DNA from: Mycolicibacter longobardus
GTDB taxonomy: Bacteria > Actinomycetota > Actinomycetes > Mycobacteriales > Mycobacteriaceae
Reading direction: 5' to 3'
DNA: 63,766 bases
NCBI RefSeq assembly: GCF_002102265.1
Contig: NZ_LQPG01000006.1
Location: 1 to 63,766, forward strand
Under the pieces are notes generated by a model. It saw only the letters and a list, made by a program, of their open reading frames with translations, was not told the origin of the DNA and searched no databases. Positions 12,799 through 21,606 of the stretch are shown piece by piece. How positions within the stretch are numbered: the stretch's first letter is position 1; each line of letters starts with the position of its first letter. Made by a program: the position numbers and the translations under genes.

Positions 12799-12826
12799 GT
12801 GTAACACTTGGCGCCAGGTGTTACAC
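12799..12826. promoter_or_regulatory. Palindromic operator of the vapBC pair
   Basis: A 28-bp inverted repeat, GTGTAACACTTGGC facing GCCAGGTGTTACAC, with one mismatched position per arm, lies 6 bases upstream of the vapB start. Type II antitoxins repress their own promoters through such sites, so VapB/VapBC binding is inferred. Confidence 0.75.
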
Positions 12827-12841
12827 CTAGCTGAAAAGCTG

Positions 12842-14389
12842 TCAGCTCGCGTCTTCGCCCCAGCTGCCGGGCAGCATCGGGATCCGCGGCTCGGTGTCGA
12901 GACCGTCGCCGCTCAGCACGGTGATGCCGGTGGCCCGTCGGCGCACGTCGGTGGCGGTGCCGGTGAATCCCAGCGCGCCGGCGCCGGAATCCGAGGCGCT
13001 CGCCGCGCCCGGCGGCTGATCCCAGTCCGGCGTCACCTCGACGTTCATGTCCATGTATTCATCGCCGAACCCGCGTTGCTGGGCGCGCTGCCGGCGCCGG
13101 CGCTTCGCGGCCAGGGCCTGCGCCTCGGCCTCACCGGGGGCGCCTTGGCTCTCCGAGGCATCTTCCTCGGCGCTGCGGGAGCGCCGGGAGCCGCTGGACC
13201 GTTTCGCCGGCGACGAAGCGCTGCTGACCAGATACAGGCAGGAGGTCGGCCCGAAACCGACACCCGGTCCACCGCCCGCCGCCCCGCCGGCAGGCATCCC
13301 GCCACCGACGGTGCCCGGGGCCGGCTGGCCGGCCGACGAGATGGGGTCCGCGCAGGCGCACACCTCCGCCCCCGCCGGTACCACGGCTCCCGCCGTGACC
13401 GGCGGGGCTACCCCGCCCGCCACGGGCAGCACCGGCGCAGGATCGATGACCGGGTTGGCAGCGCCCACCGCACCGATGGCGCCGAGTGCGCCGAGGCCGG
13501 CGGCAGCGGCGAGGGCGGGCACCGCGGCCATGACGATCGGGATCGCCATCTGCAACGCGATCTGGCCCAGCGGCCACAACAGCGTCAGCGTGTGGAAGGT
13601 GGTCCAGCCCAGGGCCCCGGCCAGAATCGGGGTCATCCCCGGGACCTGCATCAGCATCTGAGTCACCGCGCTGGCAAACGGAAACGCCTCGATCGGATAT
13701 CCGTCGACACCTAACAGCGACCACAGCCACCTGGCGATCGGGTCCACCAGGCCCATGTTGAATTCCCTGAGCCAGTCGGCGATCTGTTGTTCCCAGCTCG
13801 GATTGGCGGGGGCCTCACCACCGTCACCACCGTGACCACCGTGACCATCGTGGGCGACGACCGGCGGCGCGTGCGCGGCCATCGGAACCGACGCCAGCGC
13901 CGCTCCGGCGACGCCCTGGTAGACGGTCATCATCTCGGCGGCCTGGATCCACATCCGGACGTAGTCGGCTTCATTGAGCGCGATCGGGATGGTGTTGATG
14001 CCGAAGAAGTTCGTCGCCACCAGGGTCGCGTGCACGGCATGATTGGCGGCGAGTTCGGCCAGCGTGGGCATGCCGGCCAGCGCGGAGGTGTAGGCGGCGG
14101 CGGCGGTCTGATGCAGCGTGGCCGCGCCGGCGCTCTTGGCGGCGCTGTCGATCAGCCAGCTCAGATACGGCGCGTGCGCGGCCGCGTACTGCTGGGCGCT
14201 GGGTCCCTGCCAGGCGCCGGCCTGCACACCGGCCAGTACCGCGTCGAGCTCGGCGGCCACCTCCGCGTATTCGGCGCTCATCACCGACCACGCCGACGCC
14301 GCCTCCAGCAGCGGACCGGGTCCCGGCCCCGCACTGAGCAGTGCCGAGTGCACCTCCGGCGGCGATGCCAGCCAGACCGGTGCGGTCAT
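12842..14389 (-). CDS. PPE family protein, PPW subgroup
   Basis: A 515-residue PPE protein. The N-terminal PPE domain begins [18 protein letters not shown] and covers about 170 residues. The C-terminus ends with the PPW-subgroup pattern: GFTGT, then PMLPGSW (PxxPxxW). Between them are several hydrophobic segments, a Gly/Ala/Pro linker and a basic stretch ([18 protein letters not shown]). No partner PE gene is adjacent, so if it is exported by a type VII system its PE partner must lie elsewhere. It is divergent from the anti-sigma/sigC gene. Confidence 0.92.
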   Translation of the reverse strand: MTAPVWLASPPEVHSALLSAGPGPGPLLEAASAWSVMSAEYAEVAAELDAVLAGVQAGAWQGPSAQQYAAAHAPYLSWLIDSAAKSAGAATLHQTAAAAYTSALAGMPTLAELAANHAVHATLVATNFFGINTIPIALNEADYVRMWIQAAEMMTVYQGVAGAALASVPMAAHAPPVVAHDGHGGHGGDGGEAPANPSWEQQIADWLREFNMGLVDPIARWLWSLLGVDGYPIEAFPFASAVTQMLMQVPGMTPILAGALGWTTFHTLTLLWPLGQIALQMAIPIVMAAVPALAAAAGLGALGAIGAVGAANPVIDPAPVLPVAGGVAPPVTAGAVVPAGAEVCACADPISSAGQPAPGTVGGGMPAGGAAGGGPGVGFGPTSCLYLVSSASSPAKRSSGSRRSRSAEEDASESQGAPGEAEAQALAAKRRRRQRAQQRGFGDEYMDMNVEVTPDWDQPPGAASASDSGAGALGFTGTATDVRRRATGITVLSGDGLDTEPRIPMLPGSWGEDAS

Positions 14390-14495
14390 GAAACACCTCT
14401 TCCAAGCAATTCGCGATCTTGTTCGGTCAACCAAGTGGTCGCTTCGCCATCCGGTTTGGTTCCCGCACGCGCGAATCTTTGTGTCCGGCCGCCGA

Positions 14496-15884
14496 ATGAG
14501 CCACTATGTCGGCATGCGGTGCGAGGTGGTGCGGGAGACATTGTCGGCGCTGCTCGACGGCGAGCAGCAGGAGCTGCCCGCGCAGCAGGTCGACGCGCAC
14601 CTGGCATCATGCCGCAGCTGCCGGCGCTGGCTCGTCGGCGCCGCCGCGCAGGCCCGCCGGCTGACCACGATCGAGAGCGGGGCTGACGCCCAGGCCGGCC
14701 CTGACCTGGCCGCGCAGATCCTGGCGGCCGCCGGGGTGACATCGGTCACCGCTGAGATTTCCGGCCGAGGCTGGTCGCAGTGGGGCCTTCGCCGGCCGGC
14801 GCTGATCGCGGTCGGAGTGCTGCAGGTGGTGATGGCGCTGGCGCAGATCGCCGGTGTGGACTTCGGGATGGTGTCGGCGCACGGGCACGGCGCGGCCACC
14901 GGTGCGCATTTGCTGCATGAGTCAACCGCATGGCTGTTGGCGTTGGGCGGGGCGATGATCGCCGCCGGCATCTGGCCCGCCGTGGCGCTCGGCGTCGCGG
15001 CGATCACCGGGGTATATGCGCTGGCACTGGGCGGTTACGTCGCGGTGGACGCCTACCACGGGCAGGTGACGGCAGCGCGGATCGCCAGCCACGTGCCGGT
15101 GCTGGTGGGTCTGGTGTTCGCGTTGCTGGTGGCCCGTCAGCGCACCGGTGGTTCCGGCTCGTCGGCGGCCCCCGGGGACGCAGACGGCACTGCCGGCGGG
15201 GTTCCGCCGGCGGCGGCGGGCCGTCGCGGCCGGCGCCGCCATCTGAAGTCCGTCAACCGCTCCACCACCCCTACGACCATGCGTCGTAGGGGTGTCCCGA
15301 CGCCAGGTCTAAGGTGGATGTTCATGGCGGGAGCTGACCGGGTCGATGACGACGTTGTCACCACTCTCGCCGTTGCCGCCGCCGCCGGGGACGCGGGCGC
15401 GCTGGAGGCGTTCATCAAGGCCACCCAGCACGACGTCTGGCGATTCGTGGCCTACCTTTTCGACGGTGTCAGTGCCGACGATCTGACGCAGGAGACCTTC
15501 CTGCGGGCGATCGGCGCGATCCCGCGGTTCGCCGGCCGTTCCAGCGCTCGGACCTGGCTGCTGGCCATCGCGCGCCGAGTGGTCGCCGACCACATCCGCT
15601 ACCTGAAGTCGCGTCCGCGCACCGCCGGGGGTGTCGACCCCGCGCTGCTGCTTGACCGCGACCGGCCCGCCCGCGGCTTCGAGGACGTCGTCGAAGTGAC
15701 CACGCTGATCGCCGGGCTGTCGTCCGATCAGCGCGAGGCGCTGCTGCTGACCCAACTGTTCGGACTGTCCTATCAAGACGCCGCGGCGGTCTGCGGCTGC
15801 CCGGTGGGCACCATCCGGTCCCGGGTCGCGCGGGCGCGTGATGCGCTGCTCGCCGACCCCGAACGCGGTGAGCTGACCGGTTAA
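14496..15884 (+). CDS. Zinc-finger anti-sigma factor fused in frame to ECF sigma factor SigC
   Basis: A single open frame of 462 codons. The first part starts [12 protein letters not shown] (ATG 14496; ATG 14514 also possible) and carries a zf-HC2 anti-sigma domain. Numbered from ATG 14514 the zinc ligands are Cys3, His29, Cys33 and Cys36 (LSALLDGE...[10 protein letters not shown]). Then come three to four membrane segments (about 14800-15135) and a basic linker ([15 protein letters not shown]). No stop codon follows: the frame runs through a palindrome and into all of SigC. The anti-sigma part resembles Rv0093c and the sigma part Rv2069, which are far apart in M. tuberculosis (from memory). 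Either a membrane-tethered sigma factor is made, or a stop codon was lost. Confidence 0.7.
   Translation: MSHYVGMRCEVVRETLSALLDGEQQELPAQQVDAHLASCRSCRRWLVGAAAQARRLTTIESGADAQAGPDLAAQILAAAGVTSVTAEISGRGWSQWGLRRPALIAVGVLQVVMALAQIAGVDFGMVSAHGHGAATGAHLLHESTAWLLALGGAMIAAGIWPAVALGVAAITGVYALALGGYVAVDAYHGQVTAARIASHVPVLVGLVFALLVARQRTGGSGSSAAPGDADGTAGGVPPAAAGRRGRRRHLKSVNRSTTPTTMRRRGVPTPGLRWMFMAGADRVDDDVVTTLAVAAAAGDAGALEAFIKATQHDVWRFVAYLFDGVSADDLTQETFLRAIGAIPRFAGRSSARTWLLAIARRVVADHIRYLKSRPRTAGGVDPALLLDRDRPARGFEDVVEVTTLIAGLSSDQREALLLTQLFGLSYQDAAAVCGCPVGTIRSRVARARDALLADPERGELTG
15266..15294. promoter_or_regulatory. Perfect 12-bp-arm palindrome at the anti-sigma/sigC junction
   Basis: CACCCCTACGAC, a 5-base spacer CATGC, then GTCGTAGGGGTG: arms match perfectly. 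It ends 29 bases before the SigC start codon, inside the open frame joining anti-sigma and sigma domains. It could be an operator for a dimeric repressor controlling an internal sigC promoter, or an mRNA hairpin. Which protein binds cannot be told from sequence. Confidence 0.7.
15324..15884 (+). CDS. sigC: ECF RNA polymerase sigma factor SigC (internal start in the fused frame)
   Basis: A 186-residue ECF sigma factor read from ATG 15324, with AAGGTGG seven bases upstream. Region 2 ([59 protein letters not shown]) and region 4 ([45 protein letters not shown]) are both intact, and length and sequence match mycobacterial SigC. In M. tuberculosis SigC has been linked to virulence gene expression and copper acquisition. 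The same frame continues upstream into an anti-sigma domain, so free SigC would depend on this internal start. Confidence 0.88.
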   Translation: MAGADRVDDDVVTTLAVAAAAGDAGALEAFIKATQHDVWRFVAYLFDGVSADDLTQETFLRAIGAIPRFAGRSSARTWLLAIARRVVADHIRYLKSRPRTAGGVDPALLLDRDRPARGFEDVVEVTTLIAGLSSDQREALLLTQLFGLSYQDAAAVCGCPVGTIRSRVARARDALLADPERGELTG

Positions 15885-15980
15885 CCGGCGGTTCAGCGAG
15901 GCTCGACGCAGGAGAGCCGAAGCTGGGACCGCCGCACAGACCCGGCGGTTCAGCGAAGCCGGGACCGCCGCATCGACCCG
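15885..15980. repeat. Dispersed hairpin repeat, copy A plus a shortened copy
   Basis: Starts right after the sigC stop. Copy A (15885-15936) folds as CGGCGGT-t-CAGC-ga-GGCTC, loop GACGCAGGA, GAGCC-gaa-GCTG-gg-ACCGCCG. A second copy (15942-15972) keeps the outer arms but has lost the inner stem and loop. Related copies are at 20330 and 58353. It could also help end sigC transcription. Confidence 0.75.
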
Positions 15981-16123
15981 CATAGACTCAGCCGGATCCG
16001 TGCTGGCAGGACGGACTTTCCCGGACTGTAGGCCCGGTGATAGCCGTCGGTGGTGCCTCGCTCACGGGATGGTCATGGAACGATGGATACAGAACCCTAG
16101 TTTCGAGGTTGGGAGAGCGAGCG

Positions 16124-16858
16124 GTGTCGGCGCTACGTTGGCTGCGGACGGCCGCCGTCGTGGGCGCGACGGCTGTGCTGCTGGCTTCCAGCTGCAGCTG
16201 GCAACTCGGTAACCCCATTCCCCAGGGCGTGCCACCGCCGCCCGGGGACCCGGTCCCGGCGGTGAACACCAATCTGGCGACTGGTCGGCCCGCCGATCAG
16301 CTGTACCAGTGGGCCGCCGAGCGGGCCCCGATGCTCGACATCCCGATCACCGCGCTGGAGGCCTACGCCTACGCCGCGCGCGTCGCCGAGGTGGAGAACC
16401 CCAACTGCCACCTGGGCTGGACCACGTTGGCGGGCATCGGCCAGATCGAGAGCCATCACGGCCGCTACAACAACGCCACGATCGCGCGCAACGGCGACGT
16501 GCGGCCCAAGATCCGCGGGGTCCGGCTCGACGGCTCCGGCGGCAACCTGCACATCGTCGAGGACGTGCAACCGGATCTGGCCGACGACGACGGCGTGGTC
16601 CGCGCGATGGGCCCGATGCAGTTCATTCCGGAGACCTGGCGGCTCTACGGCGTCGACGCCAACAACGACGGCATCGTCAGCCCGGACAACATCGACGACG
16701 CCGCGCTGTCGGCGGCCGGTTATCTGTGCTGGCGCGGAAAAGATCTGGCCACGCCCAAGGGCTGGATGACGGCGCTGATGGCCTACAACGAGTCGGAGAT
16801 CTACGCCCGCGCCGTCCGGGACTGGGCCGCCGCATACGCGGCCGGCCGCCCGCTGTGA
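16124..16858 (+). CDS. lpqU: Lipoprotein LpqU, lytic murein transglycosylase family
   Basis: A 244-residue exported lipoprotein. The signal peptide ends in lipobox LASSC (Cys24). The mature part is a MltB/SLT-like lytic transglycosylase domain with the likely catalytic Glu in LAGIGQIESHHGRY, then the family segments VRAMGPMQFIPETWRLYG, DNIDDAALSAAGYLC and MALMAYNESEIYA. It would cut peptidoglycan glycan strands in the cell envelope. GTG 16124 is chosen with GGGAGAG upstream. It lies before eno in the same direction, as in M. tuberculosis. Confidence 0.93.
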   Translation: MSALRWLRTAAVVGATAVLLASSCSWQLGNPIPQGVPPPPGDPVPAVNTNLATGRPADQLYQWAAERAPMLDIPITALEAYAYAARVAEVENPNCHLGWTTLAGIGQIESHHGRYNNATIARNGDVRPKIRGVRLDGSGGNLHIVEDVQPDLADDDGVVRAMGPMQFIPETWRLYGVDANNDGIVSPDNIDDAALSAAGYLCWRGKDLATPKGWMTALMAYNESEIYARAVRDWAAAYAAGRPL

Positions 16859-16902
16859 CGTGTCCGGTCCGGGCCACTAGGCTCCCAACAGGCCCACGAT
16901 AG

Positions 16903-18231
<1,329 letters not shown>

Positions 18232-18249
18232 CAGCCAGGGGCCGCTGCC

Positions 18250-18900
18250 ATGTCCGATCCGAAACGGCCCGAAAAGCGGCGCGCCGCGAAGTCGCGGCCC
18301 GGCCGGGCCGGCGAAACGCGACGGGCACGCCCGCGCCCCGCACCGGCGGTCCGCCGCGGATCGGGCAATTCGCGCACCCCGCCGGAATCACCCGCCGGGG
18401 CGGTCAAGCGGGCCATCGCGGCGGCGGCCGACCAGAGCTCTGAGCTTCGGGTCGGTCTGACCGCGCGGCGGGCGGTCATCCTGGCGGCGGTGATGTGCGT
18501 GCTCACCCTGACCCTCGCCGGGCCGGTGCGGACCTTTTTCGCCCAGCACGCGGAGATGAAACAGCAGTCCCAACTGGAGATCACCCTGCACCGCCAGATC
18601 ACCGACCTGCAGCAGCAGAAGGCCAACCTGGACGACCCAGCACACATCCGGGCACAGGCCCGGGAGCGGCTCGGCTTCGTCATGCCCGGCGAGATCCCCT
18701 ACCAGGTCCAGCTGCCGGCGCCCCCGGAGGTGCCGGGCGAGCCGGGCGCCGAACCCCTGGCCGGCCCCAGCGATGACCCCTGGTACACCGCGCTGTGGCA
18801 CACCATCGCCGACGTCCCACATCAGCCGCCGCCTCCGGCGGTGTCTCCAGGCCCGCCGGGCCTCCCGGTCCCGCCTGTCCCGGTGGTTCCGGGTGGTTGA
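18250..18900 (+). CDS. ftsB: FtsB/DivIC-type cell division protein
   Basis: A 216-residue bitopic membrane protein of the septum formation initiator family. A long basic, Pro/Arg-rich cytoplasmic N-terminus (~75 residues) is followed by one transmembrane helix (AVILAAVMCVLTLTLAGPV), a coiled coil (QQSQLEITLHRQITDLQQQKANLDD) and the family motif RERLGFVMPGEIPYQV. A Pro-rich tail of about 60 residues ends the protein. It belongs to the divisome as a partner of FtsL/FtsQ. It overlaps the next gene by 8 bases and is cotranscribed with eno, as in M. tuberculosis (Rv1024). Confidence 0.9.
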   Translation: MSDPKRPEKRRAAKSRPGRAGETRRARPRPAPAVRRGSGNSRTPPESPAGAVKRAIAAAADQSSELRVGLTARRAVILAAVMCVLTLTLAGPVRTFFAQHAEMKQQSQLEITLHRQITDLQQQKANLDDPAHIRAQARERLGFVMPGEIPYQVQLPAPPEVPGEPGAEPLAGPSDDPWYTALWHTIADVPHQPPPPAVSPGPPGLPVPPVPVVPGG

Positions 18901-19384
18901 CCCCGCCGACCTGGACGCGGTGGGCAGGCAGTTGGGCCGAGAACCCCGCGGCGTCCTGGAGGTCTCCTACCGGTGCCCCAACGGCGAACCCGCCGTGGTC
19001 AAGACGGCTCCGAGGCTGCCCGACGGGACACCGTTTCCCACCCTGTACTACCTGACCCATCCGGCGCTGACCGCCGCGGCCAGTCGGTTGGAGTCCTCGG
19101 GGCTGATGGCCGACATGACCGAGCGGCTGCGGCACGACCCCGAACTCGCCGCCGCCTACCGCGCCGCCCATGAGTCCTATCTGGCCGAGCGGGACGCGAT
19201 CGAGCCGTTGGGAACCACGTTCTCCGGCGGGGGGATGCCCGACCGGGTGAAGTGCCTGCATGTGCTGATGGCGCACGCACTGGCCAAGGGACGCGGCGTC
19301 AACCTGTTCGGCGATGAGGCGCTGGCGATCTTGGCCGCCGAACCGGCGATGGCCGGGATTCTGGTTGCCGAGGAGTGGCTATGA
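18893..19384 (+). CDS. DUF501 family protein
   Basis: A 163-residue cytoplasmic protein of the DUF501 family (Rv1025-like): LGREPRGVLEVSYRCPNGEPAVVKTAPRLPDGTPFPTLYYLTHP is the conserved core, followed by MPDRVKCLHVLMAHALAKG. GTG 18893 lies inside the end of ftsB and the stop overlaps the start of ppx (ATGA), so the three are translationally linked. The biochemical role of the family is not established; the ftsB-DUF501-ppx order is widely kept in actinobacteria. Confidence 0.9.
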   Translation: MVDPADLDAVGRQLGREPRGVLEVSYRCPNGEPAVVKTAPRLPDGTPFPTLYYLTHPALTAAASRLESSGLMADMTERLRHDPELAAAYRAAHESYLAERDAIEPLGTTFSGGGMPDRVKCLHVLMAHALAKGRGVNLFGDEALAILAAEPAMAGILVAEEWL

Positions 19385-20328
19385 CGCGCATCGCCGGAAT
19401 CGACTGCGGCACCAACTCGATTCGGCTGTTGATCGCTGAGCCGGTGGAGGGCCGGCTGCACGACATCCACCGGGAGATGCGCATCGTCCGGTTGGGCGAG
19501 GGAGTCGACGCCACCGGACAGTTCGCCCCCGAGGCGCTCGAACGCACCCGAGCGGCCCTGGCCGACTACACCGCATTGCTTATCGCACATGGCGTTTCGC
19601 GAGTGCGGATGGTGGCGACCTCGGCCACCCGCGACGCGGCCAACCGTGACGTGTTCTTCGCCATGACGGCTCAGGTGCTCGGCGAAGCCGTTCCCGGCGC
19701 TGTTGCCGAGGTGATCACCGGTGAGCAGGAGGCGGCGCTGTCCTTCCGCGGTGCGGTGGGCGAATTGGACGGCGCCGACAGGCCGTTCCTCGTGGTCGAC
19801 CTGGGTGGTGGCTCCACCGAGTTGGTGCTGGGTGATCCAGACAACGGAGTCCAGGTCAGCTACTCGGCCGACATCGGCTGTGTCCGGTTGACCGAACGCT
19901 GCCTGCATTCCGACCCGCCGACCGCCGAGGAGGTCGCCGCCGCCCGCGGCGTGGCCCGCGAGCTGCTGGGCGAGGCACTGCGCGTGGTCCCGGTGCAACA
20001 GGCCCGGACCTGGGTCGGGGTGGCGGGCACCATGACGACGTTGTCGGCGTTGGCGCACGGTCTCACCGAATACGACTCAACCGCAATTCACCTGTCGCGA
20101 ACCGGCTTCGATGATCTGACGTTGGTCTGCGACCAGCTGATCGGTATGACTCGCGCGCAGCGGGCTGCGCTGGGACCGATGCACCCCGGCCGCGTCGACG
20201 TCATCGGCGGCGGGGCGATCGTGGTGCAGGAACTGACTCGCGCACTCGCCGACCGGGCCGGCATCGGTGAGCTGGTGGTCAGCGAGCACGACATCCTGGA
20301 CGGCATAGCGCTGTCGATCGCCGTATAG
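19381..20328 (+). CDS. ppx: Exopolyphosphatase (Ppx/GppA family)
   Basis: A 315-residue member of the Ppx/GppA phosphatases, ASKHA fold: phosphate-1 motif GIDCGTNSIRLLIAE at the N-terminus, TSATRDAANRDVFF, the GEQEAALSFRG segment, phosphate-2 motif FLVVDLGGGSTELVLG and VIGGGAIVV near the C-terminus. It hydrolyses polyphosphate or pppGpp and so links phosphate storage to the stringent response. ATG 19381 has GAGGAG just upstream and overlaps the stop of the DUF501 gene. It corresponds to the short mycobacterial form (ppx2/Rv1026). Confidence 0.93.
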   Translation: MTRIAGIDCGTNSIRLLIAEPVEGRLHDIHREMRIVRLGEGVDATGQFAPEALERTRAALADYTALLIAHGVSRVRMVATSATRDAANRDVFFAMTAQVLGEAVPGAVAEVITGEQEAALSFRGAVGELDGADRPFLVVDLGGGSTELVLGDPDNGVQVSYSADIGCVRLTERCLHSDPPTAEEVAAARGVARELLGEALRVVPVQQARTWVGVAGTMTTLSALAHGLTEYDSTAIHLSRTGFDDLTLVCDQLIGMTRAQRAALGPMHPGRVDVIGGGAIVVQELTRALADRAGIGELVVSEHDILDGIALSIAV

Positions 20329-20329
20329 G

Positions 20330-20380
20330 CCGGGCGGTTAGCAAGCCTCGACGAAGGAGAGGCGAAGCTGGACCGCCGTA
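20330..20380. repeat. Dispersed hairpin repeat, copy B
   Basis: Begins one base after the ppx stop, between convergent ppx and the DUF1942 gene. It folds as GGGCGGT-t-AGC-aa-GCCTC, loop GACGAAGGA, GAGGC-gaa-GCT-gg-ACCGCC. The inner stem differs from copy A on both sides but still pairs, which supports a conserved structure. Confidence 0.75.
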
Positions 20381-20413
20381 TTGGGCCGACAGCGCTTAGC
20401 CGTTCAGCACCGG

Positions 20414-20869
20414 TCAGTGCTGCTTCCAGACGACCTTGTCTTGGCCGCTGGCCTCCCGGTAGACGACGCTGTCGGGCGCGGTGCCGTTCTTGACGTCGAA
20501 GTACAGCCGGCCGCTGGTCTCGCTGCCCTGGGTGATCGGTGCGTTGGGCAGACCGTCGACCTCATTGCCCTTCATGACCGCGTATGTCGAACTGTTCACG
20601 GCACGGGCGTTGAAGTCAGCGATATTCGGGGTGGGCGAACCGGTGACCGCCCTGGCAGTCACCTCCGAGTACCAGATTCCGTCGTTATGGCCGCTGGGCT
20701 GCAGATTCTTGACGGTGTAGTCAATGGCCCCGCCGGGGCTTTGAATCTCCTCGGCTTGGCCGAACCCGACGGTCTGTGGGTCCGCAGAGGCCGGCGCGAC
20801 CGCCACCATTCCGGCCGTCGCGAGGCCGACTGCTGTCACCGCCGTCTTCTTGGCGATATGGGAGAACAT
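20414..20869 (-). CDS. Secreted DUF1942 protein (MPT63-like)
   Basis: A 151-residue exported protein with a signal peptide (MFSHIAKKTAVTAVGLATAGMVAVAPASA). The mature immunoglobulin-like beta-sandwich resembles MPT63/DUF1942: GAIDYTVKNLQPSGHNDGIWYSEVTARAVTGSPTPNIADFNARA, later GLPNAPITQGSETSGRLYFDV. Family members are major secreted antigens of mycobacteria with unknown biochemical role. ATG 20869 has GGAAGGAG upstream. It lies 53 bases after kdpE in the same direction. Confidence 0.85.
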   Translation of the reverse strand: MFSHIAKKTAVTAVGLATAGMVAVAPASADPQTVGFGQAEEIQSPGGAIDYTVKNLQPSGHNDGIWYSEVTARAVTGSPTPNIADFNARAVNSSTYAVMKGNEVDGLPNAPITQGSETSGRLYFDVKNGTAPDSVVYREASGQDKVVWKQH

Positions 20870-20922
20870 CACGGCAAAACTCCTTCCGCTAGGTCTCCCA
20901 TACATATCCGCGTGGGTGGATT

Positions 20923-21606
20923 TCAAACCTCGAAGCGGTAACCCATGCCCGCTTCGGTCAGCAGATGCTTGGGATTCGACGGATCGTTTTCAAGTTTCCG
21001 CCGCAGCTGTGCCAGGTAAACCCGCAGGTACTGGGTTTCTTTCGCGTAGGCAGGTCCCCATACCTGGGTGAGCAGTTCATCGCGGCCGACCAGCTTGCCC
21101 CGATTGCGCACCAGCATTTCCAACATGCCCCACTCGGTGGGGGTCAGGTGCACCTCACGCGAGTCCTTGATGACTTTCTTGGCGGCCAGATCAACGGTGA
21201 ACGATGAGGTTTCGATGATCGGCTGGTCGATTTCGGCGGCGGCGGCGTTGCGGCGGGCGGCGGCCCGCAGTCGGGCCAGGAACTCGTCCATCCCGAACGG
21301 TTTGGTCACGTAGTCGTCGGCACCGGCGTCGAGCGCTTCTACTTTGTCGGCGGAGTCGGTGCGGGCCGACAGCACGATCACCGGGACGGTCAGCCAACCG
21401 CGCAGCCCGGCCAGCACCTCGATACCGGAGATGTCGGGCAGCCCCAGATCGAGGATCACCACGTCCGGGCGTTGTTCAGCGGCGGCGCGCAAGGCCCCGG
21501 CGCCGGTCGCCGCCGTCACGACCTCGTAGCCGCGCACCGACAGGTTGATCTTCAGTGCGCGCAGGATCTGCGGCTCGTCGTCGACCACCAGGACCCGTGT
21601 GCTCAT
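20923..21606 (-). CDS. kdpE: Response regulator KdpE
   Basis: A 227-residue OmpR/PhoB-type response regulator. The receiver domain has VVDDEP and phospho-acceptor Asp53 (VILDLGLPD), Ser/Thr in VLSAR and Lys in DDYVTKPF. The C-terminal winged helix reads VHLTPTEWGMLEMLVRN...ETQYLRVYLAQLRRKLE. In other bacteria KdpE activates the kdpFABC potassium pump at low K+. Its ATG overlaps the kdpD stop by one base (TGATG). No kdpFABC genes are adjacent here. Confidence 0.95.
   Translation of the reverse strand: MSTRVLVVDDEPQILRALKINLSVRGYEVVTAATGAGALRAAAEQRPDVVILDLGLPDISGIEVLAGLRGWLTVPVIVLSARTDSADKVEALDAGADDYVTKPFGMDEFLARLRAAARRNAAAAEIDQPIIETSSFTVDLAAKKVIKDSREVHLTPTEWGMLEMLVRNRGKLVGRDELLTQVWGPAYAKETQYLRVYLAQLRRKLENDPSNPKHLLTEAGMGYRFEV

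Noticed and set aside
14118..14495. Extension of the anti-sigma frame upstream to 14118
   Set aside because: It overlaps the well supported PPE gene on the other strand and lacks a ribosome site; the zf-HC2 domain starts only after 14496.
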